DNA of 64,000 bases from Vibrio amylolyticus (GCF_023145695.1 NZ_JAJHVV010000015.1:1-64000); one strand, 5' to 3'. Positions 51,467 through 60,809 are shown, counted from the first letter of the stretch. The notes: generated by a model from the sequence alone, not told the origin. A program made the numbers and translations.

Positions 51467-51502
51467 GGCGTGTGATGAGGGTAAACAAACTTTTTTGACT
51501 CT

Positions 51503-53968
51503 CTAAATCTCTGTGCTGACCACTTTATTCCGTCCGGACTCTTTCGCTTTATATAGTGCAGCGTCTGCGGCTTCGTACAACGTTGCTGCTTCGTGGTCGA
51601 GATTGTTCGTCGTCACCAATCCAAACGATGCAGTCAACACTGGTGCGGCCTGACTGTAGCGGTGTTCAAGGTGTAGAGCTTCAATTTCTGCTCTCAGTTT
51701 TTCTACAAATAGGAATGCTTCTTTAGGCGAAAGGCCTGAGAAAATGATGCCGAACTCTTCTCCTCCTAGCCTGAAGCAGTAATCTGATGCGCGGTGGCAG
51801 TTGGCCTTGAGGCAAGTTGCGAGAGAGAGTAACTGATCATCCCCGCTTTGATGCCCGTAGTTGTCGTTATATTGTTTGAAATAATCAATATCAAGAATGA
51901 CAAAGCTAATCCAGTCTCGATTACGCTGTGCTCGGCGAATTTCAGATAACAGGACAATATTGTAGTGGCGTCGGTTGTATAAGCCAGTTAAAGAATCCGT
52001 AATCGCAAGCTTTTCTATCTTCTTCTTTTCTTCACGTAACTGTTTTTCTATTTGTTTTCGTTCTGCAACTTCATGGTTTAGCTTGCTATTAAGCGTCGAC
52101 AGTTTACGAGTCCAGTAACTAAGTATTAATAGAACAATGAGTGAAGTGACCACGATTTTCCATACTAGATTGTAATCGACACCGTGTTCATAGCGCACTG
52201 TTATCCAACGTGAGTAAATATGCTTTCTTTCCTCTTCAGTAATTGAATCGAGGGCTTTTTGAATAATGGCGTGTAGAGTCGGCCAATCTTTACGGACGGC
52301 CATGCTCAGGTCAATACGGTATGGCGTTACCCCTGAGACTTTTAAGTTGGTATAGCCTTCTCGAGTCATAACGTAGTTGGCCGTTGCTATGTTACCAATG
52401 TAAGCGGCTACGCGGCCTGATGAGACTGCTTCTAGTGCTTCAGAGACATTGTTGGCTTCGAATAATTTGATCTGTGGATGGTTATTTTGGAGCATTTCAT
52501 GGGAGGAGTAGCCTTTAACAACCGACACGACTTCGTCTTTCAATGCGTTTATATTATTGATGTAAGGGATGTCTTGATTGGTGATAATCATCATCGGAAA
52601 ACTGAGGTAGGGGAGAGTGAATCTTAAATACTCTTTACGGTCAGGCGTGATGGATAGAGCGGGGTAGATATCCAACTCTTTTTGTTTAGAGGCTTGGACA
52701 ACTTGTTCCCAGCTCTTACCGACACTAGGCTCTATTTTTACGCCTAAACGCTGAGCGATTATCTTGATATAGTCCGCCGACATACCTTGGTAAATGTTGT
52801 TATCATCAACATATTCAAATGGCGGCCAATCAATATCGATCGCGAGTCTTAGTGTGTTGTGCTGCTCTAGCCATTCAGTCTCTTCATCGGTAAGGGTGAG
52901 CATCTTGGAGTTGTTATAATAGGTGTCAAGTAAGTGTTTTATACTGAAGTTATAGATCTGACCATTCTGGTGCTCTTTTGATAGCGACTTAAAATCGATA
53001 CGTTTCCAATCATCCCCAATAAAGCTCTGGAACGTATTGATATTTTTCTCGTTAATTGCATACATTTGAGAGTGAAACTGAGTAGACTCAGCAGCAAAGT
53101 CACTTCCGTGTAGGTAGTCGTTTAACAGAATTAACCCCCAAGCTGCCTCACTAAAGTGGCCACCAACTGAAACGTAAGGCATTTGTTTACTCACCATTCT
53201 TAGCGCTTCTGGAAGCCAATCGATTCCCCCAACAATCATGTCTTGTCTTGGCAAGGCTAATTCAGCCATTGCATCCATAGCGCCTAAAGCTAAGGTGTCT
53301 GAAGCTGCCCAAACAGTATTGATCTCAGGGAATTGTTGGTAGTGTTGAATGAACAGGCGTTTTGCTTCTTCGCGGCTCCAATTTATTCCTGTACTGCCTT
53401 CAGCAACGACGGAAACATTGGAGTGGTGTTTAATGAACTGGTGTAACCCTTGGTTACGCTGCTGAGCAGAAAGCTCATTCATGTTGCCATTGAGTACCAA
53501 CAGCTTCACTTCTTTCACTTCATTCGTTTCTGCCCGACGTAAAAGTTGCTCTGCTAGTAGTGCGCCAGCGTATTTATCATCAGGGGTGATACTGCCTATC
53601 CAATGTTTATACTTGGAGCGAGGGAGAAGATTATCTTCGATGAATCCAGTGTTATAGATAACACTGGGGATTTGGTAGCGCTCGGTTATTGATAAAACCT
53701 GCTCACCAATGTGTTCGTAATTCATGAATAAGATGCCGTTAACCCGTCTATTACAGGCATCGATGACTTGTTGCAACATAACTTGCGATTGATTATTGGC
53801 ATCGTAAATCAGCAGGTCTATATCAAGATCTTCAGCAGCAGACTGAGCAAACTGTATTTGCGATTGCCAAGCGGCCGTTTCAGTACGGGGAACAAATAGC
53901 GCGATCTCGGTAGCCATTACCTGCAGTGGTAACAATATGTAGAGATACAGTATTGCGTGGCTCTTCAT
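51503..53968 (-). CDS. Diguanylate cyclase with two periplasmic solute-binding domains
   Basis: An 821-aa membrane sensor enzyme. Order: signal peptide (1-~19), a type I periplasmic-binding (sugar/autoinducer-like) domain to about residue 320, an SBP_bac_3 (amino-acid-binding-like) domain about 365-600, a membrane helix about 605-625, a short coiled coil, and a C-terminal GGDEF domain with the active motif GGEEF (735-739) and an intact RxxD product-inhibition site (R726-D729). It should make cyclic-di-GMP in response to two ligands. The ATG at 53968 starts a normal signal peptide; the frame is open 90 bases further up. It lies just downstream of the nrfA terminator. Confidence 0.9.
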   Translation of the reverse strand: MKSHAILYLYILLPLQVMATEIALFVPRTETAAWQSQIQFAQSAAEDLDIDLLIYDANNQSQVMLQQVIDACNRRVNGILFMNYEHIGEQVLSITERYQIPSVIYNTGFIEDNLLPRSKYKHWIGSITPDDKYAGALLAEQLLRRAETNEVKEVKLLVLNGNMNELSAQQRNQGLHQFIKHHSNVSVVAEGSTGINWSREEAKRLFIQHYQQFPEINTVWAASDTLALGAMDAMAELALPRQDMIVGGIDWLPEALRMVSKQMPYVSVGGHFSEAAWGLILLNDYLHGSDFAAESTQFHSQMYAINEKNINTFQSFIGDDWKRIDFKSLSKEHQNGQIYNFSIKHLLDTYYNNSKMLTLTDEETEWLEQHNTLRLAIDIDWPPFEYVDDNNIYQGMSADYIKIIAQRLGVKIEPSVGKSWEQVVQASKQKELDIYPALSITPDRKEYLRFTLPYLSFPMMIITNQDIPYINNINALKDEVVSVVKGYSSHEMLQNNHPQIKLFEANNVSEALEAVSSGRVAAYIGNIATANYVMTREGYTNLKVSGVTPYRIDLSMAVRKDWPTLHAIIQKALDSITEEERKHIYSRWITVRYEHGVDYNLVWKIVVTSLIVLLILSYWTRKLSTLNSKLNHEVAERKQIEKQLREEKKKIEKLAITDSLTGLYNRRHYNIVLLSEIRRAQRNRDWISFVILDIDYFKQYNDNYGHQSGDDQLLSLATCLKANCHRASDYCFRLGGEEFGIIFSGLSPKEAFLFVEKLRAEIEALHLEHRYSQAAPVLTASFGLVTTNNLDHEAATLYEAADAALYKAKESGRNKVVSTEI

Positions 53969-54035
53969 TGGCAAGGCTTGAGCGATGGGTTTTCTCAAGT
54001 ATAGCAGTGGTAAATGAGTCGATTCCTGTAGGCCA

Positions 54036-54067
54036 TAAAAAAGAGCCAGATCATCCACCTGGCTCTT
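54036..54067 (-). terminator. Rho-independent terminator of nrfA
   Basis: Stem AAGAGCCAG with its complement CTGGCTCTT, followed on the minus strand by six T residues, about 20 bases after the nrfA stop. Confidence 0.85.
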
Positions 54068-54087
54068 GAGAGTATCTAAATTGTTAC

Positions 54088-55521
54088 TTAGTAGTCGGCT
54101 TCACGTTTTTCAGCGGCTTTATCCCAATCTGGCACGACCGTTTTCAAGAAGTCTTGCTTCTCTTTATTCATCGCATCCATATCCATACCGAGTGCTTGTT
54201 GTGCTTTCTCTTTGGTAGAGATGTCAGGTATTTCAACCGGGTCTGTAATGCCTTTTGTTGCGAGTAAACGTATCAGTTTGGTTCGCGCATCAGCAGCTTT
54301 ATCGACAGCCGCTCCCAGCTCTTCTAACGCGACTTCTGGTGCATGCATGTGAACACCATGAGAAGCGATAGCATAATCCCAACGCCACTGAGCATGACGG
54401 ATATCCATTAAGATAGGAGCCATCTCTGCTTCTGTTGCACCAGCGTCCCAAGCAGCACCGGCTTCAAAGTGAGCAGCCACGATTTGTTTCTCAGCCGTTA
54501 GCTTCATGTTTAGTACTTGAGCTTTACGCGACGAAACTATCTCTCTTAACTGATCTTTAGTTTGGGTGTGACACTGAGCACAGGTATCTTCAAAACGGTC
54601 AAATGGGTTACCGACTTTGTGGTCGGTATAAACCGTGCCATCTTCTTTGGTCACTTTAGGCATATGACAATCAACACACACCACTTTGTTTTTACCATGA
54701 ATGCCGTCGCGCCATGTCTCATACCCTGGGTGTTGAGCTTTTAACATGGGGGCTTTCGAGACTTTATGGGTCCAGTCTTTGAAATTAAGAGCATCGTAAT
54801 AAGCTTCCATTTCACCCGCTCGAGTTCCCATATCCCATGGGAATTTTACCCCTTTCGTTGGGCCAGTGAAGTAGTACTCTACGTGGCACTGAGCACAAAC
54901 AGAGGCTTGCTGATCAAGGCGAGATTGATGCTCAAAAGGCTTATCAATAGCGTTAAATGCACGTTCTACATAAGGTTTGGTGATAGCCAAGGCAGGCTCG
55001 CCATTTTTGAACGCTTCGCTTCGAGTATCGTGACAATCGGCACAACCAATAGGATTGGAAATCTCAGAACCTAAACGTGCCCATTTACCTTCAAAGTAGC
55101 CGTCTTCACCACGCTCTTCGATTACACGACCTACGTCTGGGCTTTTACAGCTCCAACACGCCATAGGCATTGGGCCAGACTTTTCATCTTGAGGTCCACC
55201 TGTACGCAGTGTTTGGCGAACATCGTCGAGAGCGAAAAAGTGACCGCGCGCTTTGTTATAGTCTTTAGCGAATCCGTAGCCAGCCCACATGATGACCATG
55301 TTTGGGTCTTCAGCAAGAGCATCTTCTATCTGTTCACTTTCTGAGGTTTGTTTCCAGGTTTTATATTGATCAGGATGGTTTTGCTCGTAAGCTTCATTAC
55401 GAGGATCAGCTTCAGCTAGTCCTTTTTCTCCAGAAGCAGCAAAACCAGTAGCACTAAAAATAGTTGTGGCTACTAATATCATTGCTGCAGCGGAATTAGG
55501 AATCCAATGCAATTTTTTCAC
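54088..55521 (-). CDS. nrfA: Cytochrome c552 ammonia-forming nitrite reductase
   Basis: NrfA is the periplasmic pentahaem enzyme that reduces nitrite to ammonium with six electrons. The 477-aa product has a signal peptide ending GFAA, the catalytic haem site CWSCK (lysine-ligated, around residue 122) and four CxxCH sites (CADCH, CAQCH, CVDCH, CAQCH). Catalytic residues Arg, Tyr, Lys and His of the family are expected in the conserved segments seen, for example VCAQCHVEYYF. It is transcribed alone and divergently from nrfBCDE over a regulatory region of 522 bases. Confidence 0.97.
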   Translation of the reverse strand: MKKLHWIPNSAAAMILVATTIFSATGFAASGEKGLAEADPRNEAYEQNHPDQYKTWKQTSESEQIEDALAEDPNMVIMWAGYGFAKDYNKARGHFFALDDVRQTLRTGGPQDEKSGPMPMACWSCKSPDVGRVIEERGEDGYFEGKWARLGSEISNPIGCADCHDTRSEAFKNGEPALAITKPYVERAFNAIDKPFEHQSRLDQQASVCAQCHVEYYFTGPTKGVKFPWDMGTRAGEMEAYYDALNFKDWTHKVSKAPMLKAQHPGYETWRDGIHGKNKVVCVDCHMPKVTKEDGTVYTDHKVGNPFDRFEDTCAQCHTQTKDQLREIVSSRKAQVLNMKLTAEKQIVAAHFEAGAAWDAGATEAEMAPILMDIRHAQWRWDYAIASHGVHMHAPEVALEELGAAVDKAADARTKLIRLLATKGITDPVEIPDISTKEKAQQALGMDMDAMNKEKQDFLKTVVPDWDKAAEKREADY

Positions 55522-55652
55522 AGTGTTATCTCCGTATTCTGTTTTTGTTATAAACAGCGTTGTGAACTGGCTATGTCGAAATAAAGAATTGGAGAACTAT
55601 TTATGAGTGTAATGGATGTAACAATAAATAATAATTGCTTACACATAATAGG

Positions 55653-55666
55653 TTGTTCTAGATCAA
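55653..55666 (-). promoter_or_regulatory. FNR box upstream of nrfA
   Basis: TTGTT-CTAG-ATCAA on the plus strand differs from the FNR consensus at one position. It is centred about 138 bases upstream of nrfA. Placed at -41.5 it would give a start near 55618. Confidence 0.65.
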
Positions 55667-55674
55667 TTCAGCAC

Positions 55675-55690
55675 GGTGATGTAGCTCACG
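55675..55690. promoter_or_regulatory. CRP-like site in the nrf intergenic region
   Basis: GGTGA-TGTAGC-TCACG keeps eight of the ten conserved CRP positions and is symmetric. It is nine bases from the FNR box. Confidence 0.5.
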
Positions 55691-55702
55691 ATTTACGTTT
55701 TC

Positions 55703-55718
55703 TACCCCTAAAGTGTTA
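55703..55718. promoter_or_regulatory. NarL/NarP-type 7-2-7 site 1 (nrf)
   Basis: TACCCCT-AA-AGTGTTA: a perfect first heptamer and five of seven matches in the second. Confidence 0.5.
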
Positions 55719-55813
55719 ATTTTGGGCTGCTTAAATTTAAACTTATCAAATACTTAGTGATAATACCTGAGAATAAATAGGGTGATGCATGTCTACTTTT
55801 TGAGCTAAGTGAC

Positions 55814-55829
55814 TACCCCTAAATGGGCA
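55814..55829. promoter_or_regulatory. NarL/NarP-type 7-2-7 site 2 (nrf)
   Basis: TACCCCT-AA-ATGGGCA fits TACYYMT-N2-AKRRGTA with one mismatch. The same TACCCCTAA core is used in site 1 and ahead of nosR. Confidence 0.6.
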
Positions 55830-55934
55830 TGGGTTTAATATAAAAGATATAGCGTTGTGGCTTATTCCGAAATAAGAATTGATATCATTTAGAGTTAATG
55901 TTTTGACTCTGGAAGACGTTAAATTTGATCAGTC

Positions 55935-55960
55935 AATAATAATTGCGAATGGTTATTATT
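55935..55960. repeat. AT-rich inverted repeat upstream of nrfB
   Basis: Perfect 8-base arms AATAATAA and TTATTATT around a 10-base centre. The composition is Fur-like but the spacing is not standard. No coding frame is supported in 55522-56043. Confidence 0.3.
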
Positions 55961-56043
55961 AATAATTTATGGGACTCAATTAGTCTTGGTTTTTTATTAT
56001 TAACCCGTTGTCGTTATTAGCACTGATATAAGGAAAGGATAAA

Positions 56044-56628
56044 ATGGGCAATATAAAGTTGGCCATGGTCATAATGCTAAAGTCTCTTCTAGTATTTTGT
56101 CTCTATGGTTATTCTCTTCATGCCGGTGCCGATACTTCAACCTTGCAGTCTGAAGATACGTCAGGTCGACATGAAGTTACGCTTATCCGTGACAAGGATT
56201 ATAAATGTGTCCAATGTCATAAGGATTCAAAAGAAACACTCGCTGGTTCTCATGGTGGTGCGCACAAAAAAATTGGGCGTGAAGTTAACTGTACCGATTG
56301 TCATAGTGGTATTGGACCGGATCATCGAGAGGGATCACCTGAAGTCACTAAGTACTCTAGTGCTCAATCAAAACATGGCTCGGATAAAGTGTTTAAAGAT
56401 CCTGAACTGATCTTAAAAGCAAACAGTCAATGTACCGATTGCCATACCCCTGAGAGATTACAGAAAAAAAGCTGGACGCACGATGTTCATGCTAAGAATC
56501 TGACCTGTTCTAATTGCCACGATGTACACGCAAAAAAAGCCAAGGTTCTTGGTGTCGAGCGTAAAGATAAAATCCAAATGTGTGTTGATTGCCACTCTGA
56601 CTTTAACCAAAAAGATGAGGAGAGGTAG
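56044..56628 (+). CDS. nrfB: Pentahaem cytochrome c NrfB
   Basis: NrfB carries electrons from the NrfCD quinol dehydrogenase to NrfA in the periplasm. The 194-aa product has a signal peptide (cleaved near LHAGA, about residue 28) and five CxxCH haem sites (CVQCH, CTDCH, CTDCH, CSNCH, CVDCH), the expected number. AAGGA lies six bases before the ATG. It is the first gene of nrfBCDE and ends one base before nrfC. Confidence 0.95.
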   Translation: MGNIKLAMVIMLKSLLVFCLYGYSLHAGADTSTLQSEDTSGRHEVTLIRDKDYKCVQCHKDSKETLAGSHGGAHKKIGREVNCTDCHSGIGPDHREGSPEVTKYSSAQSKHGSDKVFKDPELILKANSQCTDCHTPERLQKKSWTHDVHAKNLTCSNCHDVHAKKAKVLGVERKDKIQMCVDCHSDFNQKDEER

Positions 56629-56629
56629 T

Positions 56630-57322
56630 ATGAGCTGTTCTAGACGAAATTTCTTAACTGGCGCTGGTGCGGTGATATTTACCACTGGCGTTGCAACAAC
56701 GGCTGCATTAAGTAGTCGAAAAACCTTAGCTAATGTCGAGCAAGACGGAAACAAACTCTACGGTATGGTTCACGATGAGACTGCCTGTATAGGTTGTACA
56801 GCTTGTACAGAAGCGTGTCGAGAAGTGAACAATGTTCCTGAAGGGGTCTCTCGATTAGAGATTGTTCGCAGTGAACCTATGGGTGAACACCCTGATGTTG
56901 AATACCGTTTTACTCGTAACTCTTGTCAACATTGTGATAACGCTCCGTGTGTGATGGTGTGTCCAACAGGTGCCGCTTATAAAGATGAAAAGACAGGAAT
57001 CGTTGATGTACACAAGGAAAAATGTGTCGGTTGTGGATATTGCTTATTAGCGTGTCCTTACCAAGTTCGATTCTTCCATCCTGAAAATGGTTCCGCTGAT
57101 AAGTGTAACTTCTGTCGTGATACCAACCTGGCACAAGGGAAACTGCCCGCGTGTGTGGAGTCCTGTCCAACAAAAGCACTTGTTTTTGGGGACTTAAATG
57201 ATCCAGCTAGTGAGATCAGTAAGCTACTCAATAATGAAATTGTGTATCGAGACAAGCTGCATTTAGGCACCAAGCCTAAGTTGTACAAAATACCACATCA
57301 GAAAGGGGAGGTTTCATCATGA
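56630..57322 (+). CDS. nrfC: NrfC periplasmic ferredoxin-like subunit
   Basis: NrfC is the four-cluster iron-sulfur subunit of the NrfCD quinol dehydrogenase. The 230-aa product has a Tat signal (SRRNFL, residues 4-9) and four [4Fe-4S] cysteine sets such as CIGCTACTEACR, CQHCDNAPCVMVCP and CVGCGYCLLACP. The ATG follows the nrfB stop by one base with GAGGAGAGG upstream; a longer in-frame start inside nrfB is rejected. It overlaps nrfD by 4 bases. Confidence 0.95.
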   Translation: MSCSRRNFLTGAGAVIFTTGVATTAALSSRKTLANVEQDGNKLYGMVHDETACIGCTACTEACREVNNVPEGVSRLEIVRSEPMGEHPDVEYRFTRNSCQHCDNAPCVMVCPTGAAYKDEKTGIVDVHKEKCVGCGYCLLACPYQVRFFHPENGSADKCNFCRDTNLAQGKLPACVESCPTKALVFGDLNDPASEISKLLNNEIVYRDKLHLGTKPKLYKIPHQKGEVSS

Positions 57323-58275
57323 GTGCATGGGCTACCGCATTTCAATCTGGTACGGTTGTATGGGATTGGATCATTGCAATCTATCTGTTCTTAGCTGGAA
57401 TGTCAGCAGGGGCAGTCATGATCTCTATTTATCTAAAGAGAAAAGTCATTGAAGGAGATGCTGCAGATAACGGTATCTTAAAAGCGACGGCTTTCTTAGC
57501 ACCATTTGGCATAGTCGTCGGGTTAACCATTCTAGTTTTCCACCTAACTAAACCGTTAGATTTTTGGAAAATCATGATCTATTACAACCCAACGTCAGTG
57601 ATGTCGATGGGTGTTATGCTGTTTAACATCTATATGGCGGTGCTGTTTGCTTGGATCGGTATCATCTTTAGGGTGCAAATCGTTGGTTTATTGAAAGGTA
57701 AGTTTGGGTTTGTAGATGAGATACTTCAAAAGCTCAAGCCACTAGAGAATGCTATCGAACTCTTCCTTGGTGTACTGGCAATTATATTGGCTGCCTATAC
57801 GGGTTTCCTATTATCAGCACTGCAAACCTTTCCAATGCTTAATAACCCTGTGCTACCAATTTTGTTCCTGTTTTCTAGCTTATCGTCAGGGGCTGCTGCT
57901 TGTTTGCTATTTGGCACTTTAGTGTTTAAAGAGCCAGTAAACAGCCCTAGTGTGAAATGGGTTCATGGCTTTGAACGTCCCGTTGTATTGTTCGAGTTGT
58001 TTGTATTAGTGACCTTCTTTACTGGGCTTATTTTCAGTGGTGGTCAAGCTGAACTTGCAGCTTGGAATGCGATTGGAAGCGGGTTTTGGGCTAAGTGGTT
58101 CTGGGTAGGGGTTATCTTTATCGGTATGCTTTTACCATTAACATTGAACGCTGTAACACCAAAAGAGGTGCGCCATAACAGCGGCTTTATCTTAGTTGTG
58201 ACGACCTTAAGCTTAGTTGGTGTTTTGATGCTAAGAACGTTTGTTCTTTATGCTGGCCAATTGACCGCGGTGTAG
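57319..58275 (+). CDS. nrfD: NrfD membrane quinol oxidase subunit
   Basis: NrfD is the integral membrane subunit that oxidises menaquinol and passes electrons to NrfC. The 318-aa protein has eight predicted membrane helices and the family features SAGAVMISIYLK and NPVLPILFLFSSLSSGAAA. Its start overlaps the nrfC stop (ATGA). Confidence 0.94.
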   Translation: MSAWATAFQSGTVVWDWIIAIYLFLAGMSAGAVMISIYLKRKVIEGDAADNGILKATAFLAPFGIVVGLTILVFHLTKPLDFWKIMIYYNPTSVMSMGVMLFNIYMAVLFAWIGIIFRVQIVGLLKGKFGFVDEILQKLKPLENAIELFLGVLAIILAAYTGFLLSALQTFPMLNNPVLPILFLFSSLSSGAAACLLFGTLVFKEPVNSPSVKWVHGFERPVVLFELFVLVTFFTGLIFSGGQAELAAWNAIGSGFWAKWFWVGVIFIGMLLPLTLNAVTPKEVRHNSGFILVVTTLSLVGVLMLRTFVLYAGQLTAV

Positions 58276-58321
58276 AGAGCCGTCAATACCTGTTACGATG
58301 AAAGAGGTTATTTAGATTAGA

Positions 58322-60280
58322 ATGATAGGAGAGTTTGGCTTTGCAACACTGCTTTTAGTTGCAGTATTAAGTTCAATCGTTGCACTCTATTATGTGGTGG
58401 AGCGTTGGTGGATTAAGCAGGAATCAGACAGTTTAATGCTGCCAGTAACACAACTTAATGCCTTACTCTCGTTATCAAGTCTACTTCTCTTAGGAGCAGC
58501 GTTTGCTACCGATTTATTCGGATTGGAGTACGTTGCTTCCCACTCTAACTCTCAGCTCCCCATCTTTTATAAAATCGCAGCGATTTGGGGGGGACATCAG
58601 GGGTCAATGCTCTTTTGGGTAACGACGCTCTGTTGCTGGGCTTGCGTTATTTCTTTCACTAAGAGAGTTAATACCGGCTATTTAAAAGACGTGTTATGGG
58701 TGATGAATTTACTCATTGCCGCGTTTAGTTGGTTTACGCTTTTCGCTTCCAATCCATTTCAGTCAGCCGCTAGTTTTATGCAAGAGGGGCGAGACCTTAA
58801 CCCTATGTTGCAAGATATTGGGCTCATATTTCATCCTCCGCTTCTTTATCTTGGGTACATCGGCTACTCAACCGTGTTGGCTTTTGCCTGCGCGTCTATG
58901 ATGCGTAAAGATATTGAGTTTGAGTGGTTAGTACTCAGTCGACATTACACCCTCGCATCGTGGGTATTTTTGACGGCGGGTATTGTTCTGGGTTCGTGGT
59001 GGGCGTATTACGAATTAGGTTGGGGTGGTTGGTGGTTTTGGGATCCAGTTGAAAATGCCTCTCTTCTTCCGTGGTTAACCGGAACGGCGCTACTGCATGC
59101 ACACTTTGCGGCACAGCGTCATGGGATGTTTCATCGTTGGGCGCTAGGGTTAGCGGCAACGACATTCTGCTTTAGCATACTAGGCACCTTTATTGTTCGC
59201 TCTGGTGTTCTGACATCGGTGCATGCGTTTGCGGTCGATCCCAATAAAGGCATCGCGTTACTGGTGATATTAGCGCTTGCACTTATCGGTGCCCTAGGGC
59301 TTTTGGTGCTGCGGTTCGATGAAATCATAAGTAAGCCGATTAAAGCGCTACTTAGCCAGAGCTATTTACTACTTATCGCAATTGGACTGTTGATGGTTGC
59401 AACCTTTACGGTGTTCTTAGGAACCTTCTATCCAATGATCTATGAGCTCATTGGTCTTGGAAGTATCTCGGTAGGCGCCCCTTATTTTAATACGCTGATA
59501 TTACCGATTGCATTTCTCTCTTTGATTGCGATGGGGTTTGCGCCTTTGCTAAAGTGGCATCAAGGTCATTATATCGAGCGGAATAGGCTAATTGCACTGG
59601 TTGGATTTTCTCTATTCAGTGGTACGGTGTGCTACTGGGCACTGCTTGCGCTTGTTCAATTTCCTCAAGTTGCAGCCGACGAACTGTTGGTCGATAAATT
59701 TAGTGTGTTGGCATGGGTAATTTGGGTTTTGGCTATGTGGGTGACGGTTAGCCACCTCTATAAGTTTGCCATGAGTCAGCTTCCAATTAGACGATTAGCG
59801 TCAGTGCTTGCCCATATTGGTATGGCGATATCGTGTGTTGGCGCTGTCATGAATAGTGAGCACTCACAAGAGATAGGAAGAAAGCTCTCTAATGAGACAC
59901 AATTTACCTTCCAACAGTGGCAGGTTGTTTATCATGATACCCATTGGGTCATCGGCCCCAACTATACCGCTGAGCAAGCAGAAATTGAGTGTATTGATCA
60001 GCATGGTGCTTCCATTACGCTTTTACCGGAGCGCAGACACTACCCAGTACGTGTGATGAATATGAGTGAGCCAGCCATCAAGATATTCTGGCATGGTGAC
60101 ATTTATGTCACACTCGGTGAGAAACTAGATGTAAATAGCTACGCGGTTAAGATCCAGTACAAAGCATATATACGTTGGGTATGGTTTGGCACAATATTAA
60201 TGATGTCAGGCTGCCTGCTAGGAATGTCTTCTTCAAGAAAAGTAATAAAGAGAGCTGATGAGCAAATCCAAATTACGTAA
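58322..60280 (+). CDS. nrfE: NrfE cytochrome c haem lyase (CcmF family)
   Basis: NrfE is the haem lyase subunit that, with NrfF and NrfG, attaches the haem at the CxxCK site of NrfA. The 652-aa polytopic protein has the WWD haem-handling motif (WGGWWFWDPVENASLLPWL, about residues 235-253) and the conserved histidines of the CcmF family. It starts 46 bases after nrfD with a weak ribosome binding site and overlaps the redoxin gene by 23 bases. Confidence 0.92.
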   Translation: MIGEFGFATLLLVAVLSSIVALYYVVERWWIKQESDSLMLPVTQLNALLSLSSLLLLGAAFATDLFGLEYVASHSNSQLPIFYKIAAIWGGHQGSMLFWVTTLCCWACVISFTKRVNTGYLKDVLWVMNLLIAAFSWFTLFASNPFQSAASFMQEGRDLNPMLQDIGLIFHPPLLYLGYIGYSTVLAFACASMMRKDIEFEWLVLSRHYTLASWVFLTAGIVLGSWWAYYELGWGGWWFWDPVENASLLPWLTGTALLHAHFAAQRHGMFHRWALGLAATTFCFSILGTFIVRSGVLTSVHAFAVDPNKGIALLVILALALIGALGLLVLRFDEIISKPIKALLSQSYLLLIAIGLLMVATFTVFLGTFYPMIYELIGLGSISVGAPYFNTLILPIAFLSLIAMGFAPLLKWHQGHYIERNRLIALVGFSLFSGTVCYWALLALVQFPQVAADELLVDKFSVLAWVIWVLAMWVTVSHLYKFAMSQLPIRRLASVLAHIGMAISCVGAVMNSEHSQEIGRKLSNETQFTFQQWQVVYHDTHWVIGPNYTAEQAEIECIDQHGASITLLPERRHYPVRVMNMSEPAIKIFWHGDIYVTLGEKLDVNSYAVKIQYKAYIRWVWFGTILMMSGCLLGMSSSRKVIKRADEQIQIT

Positions 60281-60809
60281 TTTTATTATTCTGATTGTCG
60301 TTGTTATTGGGTTTGCCGCGATTTCAATGGTAGCAATAGTAAAGCAAGGTGAGACGAAAACCATTGAGAGCGAAGTTAGGCCTTTCCCTTCGTTTTCGAC
60401 AATCGATTTGGGCCGTGATCTAAAGGCTACGTCCAATGATCAGGAGATGATAATCACTGAAGGTGTTTTGCAAAACAGAGGCTATCAGCTTGTTAATGTA
60501 TGGGCTACTTGGTGTAGCGTGTGCCGTAGTGAACATGATGACTTGCTCTCGTTAAGCCAACAGGGCGTAACAATCGTTGGGTTAAACTATCGAGATGACA
60601 AACGAGCCGCGAAACAATACCTTAAAGAAAAGAGCAATCCATACAGTGAGGTGATCTTCGATCCGAACGGCAGGTTAGCTATCGATCTTGGGGTTGTTGG
60701 TACGCCTGAAACATACCTTGTTGATAATCGCGGTATGATTATTAAAAAACATGTTGGGCGCTTAACCGAGAAAGTATGGCAAAGTCATTTTCTAGAGTAT
60801 TTCAACTAA
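60258..60809 (+). CDS. DsbE/CcmG-like thioredoxin-fold redoxin of the nrf operon
   Basis: A 183-aa membrane-anchored protein: N-terminal helix (about 8-28) then a periplasmic thioredoxin fold with the CxxC motif C-S-V-C in WATWCSVCRSEH and the cis-proline in VVGTPETY. It resembles CcmG/DsbE and probably reduces apocytochrome cysteines before haem attachment by NrfEF. It overlaps nrfE by 23 bases and precedes nrfF by 11. The name NrfX is used in some genomes; I have not assigned it. Confidence 0.88.
   Translation: MSKSKLRNFIILIVVVIGFAAISMVAIVKQGETKTIESEVRPFPSFSTIDLGRDLKATSNDQEMIITEGVLQNRGYQLVNVWATWCSVCRSEHDDLLSLSQQGVTIVGLNYRDDKRAAKQYLKEKSNPYSEVIFDPNGRLAIDLGVVGTPETYLVDNRGMIIKKHVGRLTEKVWQSHFLEYFN

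Noticed and set aside
55925..55936. TTGATCAGTCAA near nrfB as an FNR box
   Set aside because: The half-sites are two bases too close (TTGA-N4-TCAA instead of N6), so it does not fit FNR geometry.
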